Notes: generated by a model not told the origin, from the sequence alone. A DNA stretch of 64,000 nt from Mesorhizobium sp. AR07 (GCF_024746815.1 NZ_CP080527.1:186001-250000), one strand, 5' to 3'. Counted from the first letter of the stretch, positions 17,423 to 26,408 are shown. Translations and numbers: made by a program.

Positions 17423-17842
17423 CCGTTGTCATGGACGGACACATCTCTAGGAGAAAGCGAGTTGCTCGCTGCAGCGCAACGATCAGGTTGTCGCGCACCT
17501 TCTCCCAGATTGGTGCGCGGACGACGATGATGCTGGCCTCGAGCAATGGATCGCCGATGACACCGGCGCAAGCGTAGCATAACCGGGTCTCGGCGACACA
17601 GTCGAATTCTCGTTCAGCGAGCAGCGACCTGCCCTCGCGCATCAAACGCCGCATCCGGTCAATGCTCGGCTTCAAATCACAGCATCTGCCGCGATCATCC
17701 TAAACGGCATCGAAATGGTTCACATGATGCGTAAGCAACGGGCGAGGTTCGCCTTGAATCTGAACCCATCCCTGGCCGGGCAGTCCAAATCCTTGCCGCG
17801 TGATTGGCCTCGTGTCAGACCTTTCTACAATCCCATTCAGCC
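17423..17842. other. Spacer with one unassigned minus-strand frame
   Basis: Between the methyltransferase-like gene and the second copy of the leader repeat. A minus-strand frame from 17675 to 17325 (116 codons) overlaps the end of the methyltransferase gene. Its first 80 or so residues look protein-like (RMRRLMREGRSLLAEREFDC then VAETRLCYACAGVIGDPLLE), but I do not recognise a family and see no ribosome site. It may be a remnant of a gene displaced by the ligase duplication. Confidence 0.3.
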
Positions 17843-18202
17843 GTTGCAACAAAACCTGCAACAAAACTCGAAAAAAATTCGCAGAGTCTTAACGCCGCAA
17901 ACTCGTTGACGATGGTAGCCTCGGGGCGAGGTCTGAGGTCAAGCGCGGCTACAAAGATGCCGACAATCTTCAGACCGCCGCACGGCACGCACCGAAGGAG
18001 TCCACAGCCAATGGCAAGAGCGCTGATCCTGATTGGAGGCACGATAATGGGCTCGGGTCTGCTATACCTCCAGGCTGCTCAGCGTCTTGGCCTTCAGCCA
18101 ATTGCCCTTTCGGACGATCCAACTCGGTATGACCATTTCGCGGCGAAAGAGGTTGAGTCAATCCGTGTAGATACAGACGATCTGGATGCGCTGATCCGCG
18201 AA
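17843..18202 (+). repeat. Long direct repeat, copy 2 (leader plus start of ATP-grasp gene)
   Basis: Identical to 14749-15108, including the doubled TGCAACAAAAC and the AAGGAG ribosome site. This shows that the second ligase carries its own copy of the leader and is probably expressed under the same control as the first. Confidence 0.85.
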
Positions 18203-19228
18203 TGTTCCCGGCTCCGAGCGACCTATGACATTGCTGGCATAACGGGTGCTGCGGATTCGTTCTATGCGACAGCCAGCAAGCTCTGTCGGCACTTCAATCT
18301 ACCTGGACCAAATCCGGAAGCTATTGAACAATGTCTCGATAAGCACACTCAACGTCAACTTCTCGCGGCCTCAGGCGTTCCGATGCCTGCTTATCGCTTG
18401 GCGGCCAACGCGGCGGAGGTAAAGGATTCTGCCGCGGAAATCGGGCTGCCGGTGATAGTTAAGCCTGCGGTGGGCAGCAACAGCGAGGGTGTCCGATTAT
18501 GCCGCAACGTCGATGAATTGGCCGAACATACGACCTATTTGTTGGGCAGGAAGCACATATGGCGGTCGCCGAAGATACTGGTCGAAGAATTCGCACAAGG
18601 ACCCTATTATGCTGCTGAGATAATGGGAAATGAGGTCATTGGGATTGGCGCCGGTGACTTCGGCCCTCCACCGTATTTCGTCTATCGTGAGTTCACCTTT
18701 CCGGCCCTGCTGAGCGATGACGAGCATGAGCGTATCGCCGATGTTTCGCTGAGCTGTTTGCGAGCACTCGGCCTTGGCTGGGGGCCAACGGGCATTGAAT
18801 TCCGGTGGACGAAGCGTGGCCCGGTCGTCATTGAAGTCAATCCGCGGCTTCATGGCTCGCCCACTCCACAAATGGTTCATCTGGCTTACGGTGTCGATCT
18901 CATCACCGAGCACATCAAGCTTGTCATCGGCGGCAAATGCGATTTGCGCAGAAGGCATTCGCACTTTGCGGCCACGCGGATTCTAGTTGCTGATCGCGAT
19001 GGCAAGCTTGATTGGATCGATGGGGACCGTCAAGCGGCCGCAGTATCAGGTGTTGCCGAGGTCAAGTTCTATGTTGAACCCAAGGCGCAGATTGTCAGAA
19101 AAGGCGATTTTCGAGACTGTATGGGACATGTCGTCGCCGCTTCATCCAGTTTTCCTCGCACCGAGGCGATACTTCAGCATGCCGTCGACTTGATCAGTTG
19201 GTCGATCACACCATTTCCGCCCACTTGA
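18011..19228 (+). CDS. ATP-grasp carboxylate-amine ligase (paralogue 2)
   Basis: 405 residues. The first 63 or so residues are identical to the ligase at 14917; the rest is similar with scattered substitutions. ATP-grasp motifs are intact: LPVIVKPAVGSNSEGV, ILVEEFAQGPYYAAEI and VIEVNPRLHGS. Differences cluster in the probable substrate side (SNSEG against HSSVG after the lysine; RLHGSPTPQ against RLAGSPFPQ), so the two may use different partners. It is followed 42 bases later by the SDR gene, beginning the run of genes to 23370. Confidence 0.85.
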   Translation: MARALILIGGTIMGSGLLYLQAAQRLGLQPIALSDDPTRYDHFAAKEVESIRVDTDDLDALIRECSRLRATYDIAGITGAADSFYATASKLCRHFNLPGPNPEAIEQCLDKHTQRQLLAASGVPMPAYRLAANAAEVKDSAAEIGLPVIVKPAVGSNSEGVRLCRNVDELAEHTTYLLGRKHIWRSPKILVEEFAQGPYYAAEIMGNEVIGIGAGDFGPPPYFVYREFTFPALLSDDEHERIADVSLSCLRALGLGWGPTGIEFRWTKRGPVVIEVNPRLHGSPTPQMVHLAYGVDLITEHIKLVIGGKCDLRRRHSHFAATRILVADRDGKLDWIDGDRQAAAVSGVAEVKFYVEPKAQIVRKGDFRDCMGHVVAASSSFPRTEAILQHAVDLISWSITPFPPT

Positions 19229-19270
19229 TCTAAACTAAACCAAGATAATGGCTAGAGCGGGTAATCTATT

Positions 19271-20077
19271 ATGTCCGATACAAATCGTAATTCTGCAATT
19301 GGCGCAGAAGGATACCAGGAGCTCTTCGGAGTCGATAGCAAGGTAGTCTGCATTTCAGGGTCGAGCCGCGGTCTAGGGAAGTCGCTCGCCACCTGCTTTG
19401 GGCGGTTGGGTGCGAAGATAGTCCTTTCCTCGCACAATATTGAAGAGCTGACCGAAGCGGAGGCCGAACTTGCGGGCCAAGGAATCAACGTGACGGCTAT
19501 CCGCGCTGATGTGCGGTCGCACGACGATTGCAAGGCACTGATCAGTGGCACCGTCGACCGGTTTGGGCAGATCGATGTGATGGTCTGCAATGCAGGTACC
19601 GACATCATTAAGCCAGCGCATTCATATGAAGAGCCGGAATGGGACGAAATCGTCGATACCAATCTGCGTGGCTATTACTATTGTGCCAAGTTTGCCGCCC
19701 AAGCAATGCTGGATCAGGGCGGCGGCAGCATCATCATGACTTCCTCGGTCGCCAGTTCGCTCGGCATACCGGGCCTGGCTGTCTATGCTGCGAGCAAGGG
19801 TGGCGTCAATCAACTGACGCGCACCATGGCGGTAGAATGGGCCAATAAGGGTATTCGTGTAAACGCCGTCGCACCCGGATTCATCAACAACTTCATGGAT
19901 GGGGTGCATCCTAATCTCGATAGCCCTTATCAGCGCCGCGCAATGGAACTCACTCCGATGCGACGCCGCGGTAATTTGTCCGAATATTTCGGGCCTTATA
20001 TTTTCCTCGCGAGCCCGGCTGCATCGTTCGTAACAGGCGAGATTCTCTATGTCGATGGGGGCTACGCAGCGAGCTGA
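19271..20077 (+). CDS. Short-chain dehydrogenase/reductase (SDR)
   Basis: 268 residues. The cofactor loop is CISGSSRGLGKSLA (TGxxxGxG class, here GSSRGLG), then NAG in MVCNAGTD, the catalytic serine in MTSSVASS, and the YxxxK motif YAASKGG, ending with GEILYVDGGYAAS. It is a classical NAD(P)-dependent SDR, in the glucose/3-oxoacyl reductase range. The substrate is unknown; in this cluster it could oxidise or reduce the hydroxyacid made by the aldolase-like enzyme next door. No lesion is seen. Confidence 0.85.
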   Translation: MSDTNRNSAIGAEGYQELFGVDSKVVCISGSSRGLGKSLATCFGRLGAKIVLSSHNIEELTEAEAELAGQGINVTAIRADVRSHDDCKALISGTVDRFGQIDVMVCNAGTDIIKPAHSYEEPEWDEIVDTNLRGYYYCAKFAAQAMLDQGGGSIIMTSSVASSLGIPGLAVYAASKGGVNQLTRTMAVEWANKGIRVNAVAPGFINNFMDGVHPNLDSPYQRRAMELTPMRRRGNLSEYFGPYIFLASPAASFVTGEILYVDGGYAAS

Positions 20078-20122
20078 TGCAGGATGCTTCGATGTCGTGG
20101 CGGTATTTGGAGGGGCTGGGCA

Positions 20123-21145
20123 ATGTTAAACACAATACCAGACGAATTGAACTTCCTAGATTGCACCTTGCGCGACGGTGGCTACTACACAGGTTGGGAC
20201 TTCGCGCCGGAACTGGTATCGGACTATATTTCTACTATCAACACTCTCCCGGTGGGCATGGTCGAGCTGGGGCTCGCCGGAAAGCCTGAGAGCCACGGAT
20301 ATTTCGCCAGTGTGACGAGCTCTAAGGCCGAAGAGGTGGCTGCTGGTCTCCTGGTCAAGGCATGCGTGATGATCGATGCCAAGGATGTGCTTGCGAGCGA
20401 ACTGCCTATACCCCTTGCCGTGATCCGCCTGACAGAAGGACTAGTGCCAGGCCATATCACCACCGTCCGCGTGGCGGTGCATTACAGCAACTTGGCTGCC
20501 TGCCGGAACGCTTTCGCTGAGTTGTCTCGGAAGGGCTTCCGTGTGTTTGTGAATCTTATGCAGATCGATGCGGCAAATGCTGCAGAAGTTGAGATGTGCC
20601 TGAAGGAGGTAAAGCAGATCGACACCATCGACGTGCTATATATTGCCGATTCCTTTGGCTCTATGAAGCCGACCCGCGTTCAGGAATTAATCAGCCGGTT
20701 TGCAGACCGAATTGAGCCTGACATTGGATTCCACGGCCATGACAACCGCGGATATGCGCTGGTCAATTCAGTGGCCGCCGCGATGGCCGGAGCGACCTGG
20801 ATTGACTGCACCATGGGGGGAATGGGCCGGGGCGCAGGAAATACGGCTAGTGAGCAGCTCCTACCGCTTCTCACTCGCCTCGAAACATCCAAGGAACGGG
20901 CACTCCTCGAGCACGTCTTGCGTCACTTCGATCCGCTTCGCAAACGGTATGGCTGGGGCAGCGGCGCGGCGTATCAATTCGCGGGCTCAAACTTCATCCA
21001 TCCGTCCTACGTTCAAAAGCTTTGTGAAGGCGGGGCTTTGTCTGACGCCGCAATTATCAGGCGCCTTTCCGACCTTCGCGCCGATGAACGGATGAGTTTT
21101 TCCGATGACAAGCTGTCGGCGCTGATGGCGCAGGACATCGCCTGA
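20123..21145 (+). CDS. HMG-CoA-lyase-like (DRE-TIM) aldolase
   Basis: 340 residues from the ATG at 20123, with GGAGGGG upstream (an in-frame 20084 start is less likely). The DRE-TIM signature is LDCTLRDGGYYTGWDF (Asp13, Arg17, Asp18), and the metal-binding HxH is GFHGHDNRGYA (His204, His206). A TMGGMGRGAGN loop follows. The superfamily contains HMG-CoA lyase, isopropylmalate and homocitrate synthases and 4-hydroxy-2-oxovalerate aldolase; all make or break a C-C bond next to a 2-oxo or thioester group. Proteins of this short DGGYY type also occur in surface-sugar clusters. The exact reaction cannot be given. It follows the SDR by 45 bases. Confidence 0.8.
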   Translation: MLNTIPDELNFLDCTLRDGGYYTGWDFAPELVSDYISTINTLPVGMVELGLAGKPESHGYFASVTSSKAEEVAAGLLVKACVMIDAKDVLASELPIPLAVIRLTEGLVPGHITTVRVAVHYSNLAACRNAFAELSRKGFRVFVNLMQIDAANAAEVEMCLKEVKQIDTIDVLYIADSFGSMKPTRVQELISRFADRIEPDIGFHGHDNRGYALVNSVAAAMAGATWIDCTMGGMGRGAGNTASEQLLPLLTRLETSKERALLEHVLRHFDPLRKRYGWGSGAAYQFAGSNFIHPSYVQKLCEGGALSDAAIIRRLSDLRADERMSFSDDKLSALMAQDIA

Positions 21146-21195
21146 TCGAAGACATCTCTGTCGAGGTGCCTCTTTTTCCCAACTTGGAGGAAGCC

Positions 21196-23370
21196 ATGAC
21201 TCTGCCAAATGCGGTAGTGAAACCATCGGTCCTCCCGTCCGATCCACGGTTTTCATCAGGCCCTTGCCGTAAACATCCCGGTTGGAGCGTGCACCCAACT
21301 ATGCTGCGCTATGTTGGACGAAGTCACCGGAGCTCCGAGGGAGCAGGAAGGCTGCGAGAGGTAATCAGGCGCATGGCCTCTTTGCTAGCGCTGCCTGATA
21401 GCTGGCTCTGCGGAATCGTGCCCGGCTCAGGCACTGGGGCCTGCAGCATGGCCTTACAAAATCTACTCGGCCCGTCTCCAGTCGAGACATTCTTGTCAGA
21501 CAACTTCTCGCAGTATTGGGCAAATGAGATCGATACGTTAGGGCTTGCCCCCCAAAATCGGCACATTTGTGCTTACGGAGATTTTCCGAACACGAGCAGG
21601 ATCGATCCCAATCACGACATTGTTCTAGTGCTAAACGGCACCAACAGCGGCGTCTGTCCACCGGATCTTGACTGGATTCTTCCTGACCGTGCCGGGCTTG
21701 TGATCGCAGATGCCGTCTCGGCGGCTTTTACGAGGCCCATCGACTACGATCGGATCGATGTTCTGTGCTGGTCATGGCAGAAGGCGCTTGGGGGCGAAGG
21801 CGGCCATGGCATGATCGCACTCTCGCCTCGGGCCCAGGCACGGCTGAAGGTCGGCGGACGTAAGCCTGTAGCCAGGCTCATGAGACTGCACAACGCCGAC
21901 GGATCTGTAAACAAGGCGTTCTTTGGCGGCCGGACGATCTCGACCCCCAGCATGTTCGCCGTCGCGGATATCCACTCTGCGCTCGACTGGGCCGAAGCGT
22001 GCGGCGGACTACCAGGGCTTCTGAAAAGGGTTGCCAATAATTATGCTGTGATGGACGACTGGGTGAACTCTACTGCCTGGATTGATTGGACTTGCACCAA
22101 TCCCGCAGCACGCTCCACCTGTTCAATTACTCTTCGGCTTGTGCGAGAGCACGCTGCCGGCGAGAAAGAGGACGACGGCAAAATCGTGGCGGAGATGATC
22201 CGTCTACTCGAAGCCGAAGGCGCGGCTTTTGACATTTGGAGCTACGGTGACGCGCCGCCGGGATTTCGGATATGGGCGGGCCCGACGATCGAGGCAGATG
22301 ACTTGGCGATCTTATGCAAGTGGCTGGCCTGGGCGTATAGCGAGACGTGCGCGGCCAGCATACCGCCCGAAGCGAGGGTCGTGCGTCACGGCTACTTTCC
22401 GCCCTCTAAGGCGCGCGCGGTTCAGCCAAGCACGGAATCGGCTTGTCCTCAAACCGCGGCCCTCGAAAGCCCACCTCCCCAGACACTGGCAGATTGCTAT
22501 GACGCGATACTTTTCGACGCGACGGGGGTCCTGATCAGCCAAAATGACGCCCTGCCTGGCGCTGCTGATATCTTGGCCAGACTTGATACGTCCGGTCAGC
22601 CATACTACATCGTGACGAATATCAGCAGTGGATCGGACGAAACGATATTAGCACGTCTCCGCGGCGCGGGACTTCCGATTCCGGCGGTCGACCGTATCGT
22701 GTCAGCGGGAGGTGTTGCGCGGCATCGCGTACTCGAAGAGCTGGCGGCCGGGCGGTTAGTTTCGTATGTGGGCAGTGCACAGGCCGCGCATGACATCTTC
22801 GGCAAGCATCCAAATCTTCATTGCGCTGACACGGTCGAGACATTCGACACGCTCGTAGTGCTCGATGACGAAGGTTTCGATTTTAAACGAGGGGCCGATC
22901 ACATCCTTTCCACTTTTCGACGCAGACTGATCGAGACGGGCGAAATGCCCCGTATTATAGCGGCAAACGCGGACATCATTTATCCTAGCAAAAACGGCAC
23001 ACTCGTCTTTGGACCAGGCATAATAGGGCCAATGCTTCAAGCTGGACTAGCGCCCTTCGGTGCTCCTCCAATCTCGGTAGAGATAATGGGCAAGCCAGGA
23101 AGAGCGATTTTCGAAGAGTGCATCGCTCGGGCCGGTACCGACCGTCTTTTGATGGTTGGCGATCAGGTTGATACCGATATCAAGGGCGCAAAGGCGGCTG
23201 GGCTCGACGCACTTCTCGTAACCACTGGCCTCAACAGCTGCGGCGAGTTGCGTCAAGACGAGAACGGCGCTGCCGATTTCGTCGCAAAGAACCTCAATCA
23301 AATTTTCGACGGCAGTTTGTCTCCACACCTTCGATCGGCGATGCATTCCAGCAGAACAAATCAGGTTTGA
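21196..23370 (+). CDS. Fusion of SerC-type aminotransferase and HAD-IIA phosphatase
   Basis: 724 residues from the ATG at 21196 (GGAGG 5 bases upstream). Residues 1-390 match the alphaproteobacterial phosphoserine aminotransferase type: DPRFSSGPCRKHPGW, LGRSHRS-like GRSHRSSEGAG, VPGSGTGACSMAL, LNGTNSGV, and the PLP lysine Lys196 in CWSWQKALGGEGGHG. A proline-rich linker (400-432) leads to a HAD class IIA domain: motif I YDAILFDATGVL (Asp441), VTNISSG, the lysine in MGKPGRAIFE and LLMVGDQVDTDIKGAK. In motif I the usual second Asp is Thr (DATGV). Transamination of a phospho-oxoacid followed by dephosphorylation would yield serine or a hydroxy-amino acid in one polypeptide. The fusion is unusual and I know of no characterised example. 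Confidence 0.85.
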   Translation: MTLPNAVVKPSVLPSDPRFSSGPCRKHPGWSVHPTMLRYVGRSHRSSEGAGRLREVIRRMASLLALPDSWLCGIVPGSGTGACSMALQNLLGPSPVETFLSDNFSQYWANEIDTLGLAPQNRHICAYGDFPNTSRIDPNHDIVLVLNGTNSGVCPPDLDWILPDRAGLVIADAVSAAFTRPIDYDRIDVLCWSWQKALGGEGGHGMIALSPRAQARLKVGGRKPVARLMRLHNADGSVNKAFFGGRTISTPSMFAVADIHSALDWAEACGGLPGLLKRVANNYAVMDDWVNSTAWIDWTCTNPAARSTCSITLRLVREHAAGEKEDDGKIVAEMIRLLEAEGAAFDIWSYGDAPPGFRIWAGPTIEADDLAILCKWLAWAYSETCAASIPPEARVVRHGYFPPSKARAVQPSTESACPQTAALESPPPQTLADCYDAILFDATGVLISQNDALPGAADILARLDTSGQPYYIVTNISSGSDETILARLRGAGLPIPAVDRIVSAGGVARHRVLEELAAGRLVSYVGSAQAAHDIFGKHPNLHCADTVETFDTLVVLDDEGFDFKRGADHILSTFRRRLIETGEMPRIIAANADIIYPSKNGTLVFGPGIIGPMLQAGLAPFGAPPISVEIMGKPGRAIFEECIARAGTDRLLMVGDQVDTDIKGAKAAGLDALLVTTGLNSCGELRQDENGAADFVAKNLNQIFDGSLSPHLRSAMHSSRTNQV

Positions 23371-23631
23371 GCAGCTTGGAGCGAGAAGCGCGGATTGGAA
23401 GACGTGCATCTGCGCAGTGATAGGGCTGCGGCTCATTTTTTGGGGCGGCAACACGCGCCCTCTAATGAGCGCGCGGGTTGCTGTTCCAGCGAGGAGGAGA
23501 TTCAGGATGCAGAGGCAATCGAGCGCTCCATGCCGGATGGAAGGAAAGTGATGACTAAGAAAGAGGCCGTTCGCAACAACATCAGCATACGCGCCAGTTC
23601 CAGGCGAACTTCCCGCGCGAAAACTATGCGA

Positions 23632-23656
23632 CCGAGGTCACCCTCGGCCTTTTTTT
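23632..23656 (+). terminator. Intrinsic terminator between the fusion gene and the reductase
   Basis: CCGAGG (23632-23637), loop TCAC, CCTCGG (23642-23647), then CC and seven Ts (23650-23656). It lies 260 bases after the fusion gene stop and 17 bases before the reductase start. The stretch 23371-23631 contains only short frames I do not recognise. Confidence 0.6.
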
Positions 23657-23672
23657 GGCGGGGGACTAGGCC

Positions 23673-24503
23673 ATGACTGGTCGGAAAGTCGGTTTCATCG
23701 GTACAGGCACCATCACCGATGCCATCGTGCGAGGATTGCTCCGGGAACCGGCGGCTCTGTCGCGCGTCCTGGTCTCCCCACGCAACGCCGAGGTCGCCGC
23801 GAAACTCGCCACGGATTTCTCATCGGTAACGGTTGCAGCCGACAATCACTCAATCGTCAAAGGCTGCGACACTGTTGTTCTCGCGGTTCGCCCTCAGATC
23901 GCGAAGGATGTCGTCCGCTCCCTCCCCTTTCGAAATGGCCAAACCGTGATCAGCGTGATGGCTGCGACTGACCGAGCTACACTCATCGACTGGATCGGCT
24001 CGAATGTGCGCCTGACGCAGGCTATTCCCCTCCCCTTCGTCGCCGAGCGCAGAGGCATCACCGCAGTCTATCCACGGGATCCCGAGACAGCGGCGATCTT
24101 CAAGGTGCTGGGCGGCGTGGTGCAATGTGACTCAGGCAAGGAGTACGAGTTGCTTGCCGCCGCCAGTTCCCTGATGGCAACCTATTTCGGTATCATGCAT
24201 GGGGCATCCGAATGGCTGGCCTGGAAGGGGCTGTCCAGAGACAAGGCGAGATCCTATCTCGCGCCCCTATTCACCGAACTATCGAGAGTCGCCCTGGATG
24301 CACCCTCCGGAGTTCCCTTCGCCGAACTCAGTCGCGCATTCGCGACCAGAGGCGGACTGAACGAACAAGTCCTTGGCGACTTTGAAAAACATGGCGGAGC
24401 CGATGCACTGAAGACGGCGCTCGATCACGTACTCGCCAGGATCGAAAAAGGCTTCCCACCGGAGCACGTCAAACTTAAAAGGTCGGCCGCGTGCACGCAA
24501 TGA
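23673..24503 (+). CDS. Pyrroline-5-carboxylate reductase-like imine reductase
   Basis: 276 residues. The N-terminal Rossmann motif is VGFIGTGTITDAIVRGLL, then VVLAVRPQ, and IPLPFVAERRGITAVYP. The C-terminal dimer domain keeps a degenerate TPGGT-like motif (TRGGLNEQVL). It belongs to the ProC/NADP-F420 group, which reduces cyclic imines. As a stand-alone paralogue in a cluster it may reduce a pyrroline or related imine, rather than serve primary proline synthesis. It is separated from the upstream genes by a terminator, so it may have its own promoter or be read through. A coding remnant follows directly. Confidence 0.8.
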   Translation: MTGRKVGFIGTGTITDAIVRGLLREPAALSRVLVSPRNAEVAAKLATDFSSVTVAADNHSIVKGCDTVVLAVRPQIAKDVVRSLPFRNGQTVISVMAATDRATLIDWIGSNVRLTQAIPLPFVAERRGITAVYPRDPETAAIFKVLGGVVQCDSGKEYELLAAASSLMATYFGIMHGASEWLAWKGLSRDKARSYLAPLFTELSRVALDAPSGVPFAELSRAFATRGGLNEQVLGDFEKHGGADALKTALDHVLARIEKGFPPEHVKLKRSAACTQ

Positions 24504-24916
24504 TCACCTCGCATCGGGCTGCGCCAGCGTCAAGGCGACCCGACAACACGATGCCGCCTTCCTCACCTTCGTCCAGGAGCGGCACCTTGCCGATGTCGGC
24601 GCCAGGTTGATAGCATTCCTTCAGATATGCAGGTATACAGGCTCCTGCCAAAGAGGCTCTCGCCGACCTGGCCGTAGGAGATCGGCCGCTTGCGATTTCG
24701 ACCTTCGACCAGCTCGGAATTCCATCCAATGCCCTCTTGAGCGCGCTCACTGAAGGGCCCCCATATCGAATAGTTGTCGAACTTAGCACTGCCAATGAAC
24801 AGCTTCGGCAAGGCAAGAGCGAACAGCATCTCAGACTCTATAATTTGCTTCTGCTCGGCACGTCTTTTATCGACCGGTTAACCACGATAACTCCAACCTC
24901 CGACGGCGCGCCGTGA
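24503..24916 (+). pseudogene. Unidentified frameshifted coding remnant
   Basis: Two protein-like segments in adjacent plus frames: HLASGCASVKATRQHDAAFL then TFVQERHLADVGARLIAF up to about 24620, and then AKEALADLAVGDRPLAISTF, DQLGIPSNALLSALTEGPPY and LRLYNLLLLGTSFIDRL to the stop at 24914-24916. Amino acid composition is typical of a real gene, and one frameshift near 24620 joins them. I do not recognise the family. It starts at the end of the reductase gene and could once have been its operon partner. Confidence 0.4.
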
Positions 24917-24974
24917 AAGATGGTCGAGGATCCACGTGACTGCACAGCCTCAAACGATTCAATCTGATGGAGCA

Positions 24975-26408
24975 TCACCGGCCAGCCGACCTGTGCATCA
25001 TCTCACCCAATTTCGCCAGATAAGTTTCGCTCTGAGTGGTCCACGGGAACGAGAAGTTAAGCGCAACGAAGTTTCGGAAGGACGCCTCGATCGAGAAGAT
25101 AGGGCCTGGGAGGAAACTGAAGTCGGATTCTATCGCCTGAAGCAAAGCGCCAGTAGCATCGAAGGTGACTGGACCTCGTACCCAGCACATAAACCCGCCG
25201 GCGGGAGGCGATACAACACATTCACTGGGAAAATGTTCTGCGATTAGCTCGAGACCCCGTTGCATCCTCGCTGCAAGTGTGCTGCGCAATCGCCTCAAAT
25301 GTCGGTCCTGACTACGGATTGCCAGAAACGTGGCGATCGCGCGCTGGACAATACCGTCACCGCTGTTCAGTCCGTGTGTATACTGGTGTGTCATCAAACG
25401 CCGTGTGTGGGTGCCGGCAATGATCCAACCCAATCCATACGCTGGCGGGAGCGAGGCCATGAAACTCCCGAATTGCACCACGATATCGGACGGATCGTGT
25501 TGTTTAAACGAAGGCTGCCTGCTGCCATGGTAGTTCAAGTCGCTGAACATGTCATTTTCAAGGATAAGCACTTGGTGTTGGCGGGCAATTTCCACGACAC
25601 GGCGCATGGTTTGCTCGGAATAGGTCACGCCTGTGGGATAATGATGGGAGCCCATAAGCAATGCTACGCGAACGGAATTCGAGCGGACAAGATGCAGGAA
25701 TTGTTCGGGATTAATGCCAGAGCGCGGGTGGGAGTAAATTTCCACCACGGAGAGGCTCTTACGGTTCAATCCGGCCAGCATTGGAAAATAAGAAGGACTT
25801 TCGACAAGGACTACGTCTCCTGGCTTGGTAAATGCATTGAGGCACATGTCGAAGCACGACATGCCCGTGTTACCGACGATTATCTCCCCGTGTGCTACGA
25901 CGCATCCTCGCTTTGATACGCGGCGCGAAATTTCGTGTCGCAACTGCACGTCGCCTTGTGGTGAATCGCACCCAACAAGCCTAGTCTCGCCTTGCCGCAA
26001 GAGCTGGCGCAAAAGCCGGTCTATTTCGCTGCGGTCGAATAAGTCCGGACTTGGGTAGAAGCTGCCGAATGCGCCAAGCTCATTTGAATAACAAATATGT
26101 AGCAAAGCCTCAGGCAGATTTTTAACAGTCTCTCCATCGCCATCGTGGCCCCCTGAGCCTGTGACTGGCGCGGGCAAACCGACGACATAGAAACCTGACC
26201 GCGGCCGGGCCTCGCAAACACCCTCAGCCTCCAGGAGCTCGTACGCATGATGCACCGTCATCGGGCTGTAACCGGTATCCTCGCTTAACTGCCGGACAGA
26301 CGGCAGGCGATCACCGACCCTCAGAGTCCCCGTGCGAATGCGGCGCTTTATGAGGTCAACGACAAATTCGTAGCGGCGCATGGCCGATGTCTGGGTACCA
26401 TGGGTCAT
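24975..26408 (-). CDS. MocR-family regulator (GntR HTH plus aminotransferase-like domain)
   Basis: 477 residues from the ATG at 26408. Residues 10-80 form a GntR winged helix (RRYEFVVDLIKRRIRTGTLR, DRLPSVRQLSEDTGYSPMTV). The rest is an aminotransferase class I fold as in MocR/PdxR/GabR: GNTGMSCFDMCLNAFTKPGD, VALLMGSHHYPTGV and LILENDMFSDL. The usual Schiff-base motif S-F-S-K is GSFMASLPPAYGLGW here, so the PLP lysine appears to be alanine. It may bind an amino-aldimine or ligand without forming an internal aldimine. Position suggests it controls the biosynthetic cluster to its left or the ferredoxin reductase genes to its right. Confidence 0.85.
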   Translation of the reverse strand: MTHGTQTSAMRRYEFVVDLIKRRIRTGTLRVGDRLPSVRQLSEDTGYSPMTVHHAYELLEAEGVCEARPRSGFYVVGLPAPVTGSGGHDGDGETVKNLPEALLHICYSNELGAFGSFYPSPDLFDRSEIDRLLRQLLRQGETRLVGCDSPQGDVQLRHEISRRVSKRGCVVAHGEIIVGNTGMSCFDMCLNAFTKPGDVVLVESPSYFPMLAGLNRKSLSVVEIYSHPRSGINPEQFLHLVRSNSVRVALLMGSHHYPTGVTYSEQTMRRVVEIARQHQVLILENDMFSDLNYHGSRQPSFKQHDPSDIVVQFGSFMASLPPAYGLGWIIAGTHTRRLMTHQYTHGLNSGDGIVQRAIATFLAIRSQDRHLRRLRSTLAARMQRGLELIAEHFPSECVVSPPAGGFMCWVRGPVTFDATGALLQAIESDFSFLPGPIFSIEASFRNFVALNFSFPWTTQSETYLAKLGEMMHRSAGR

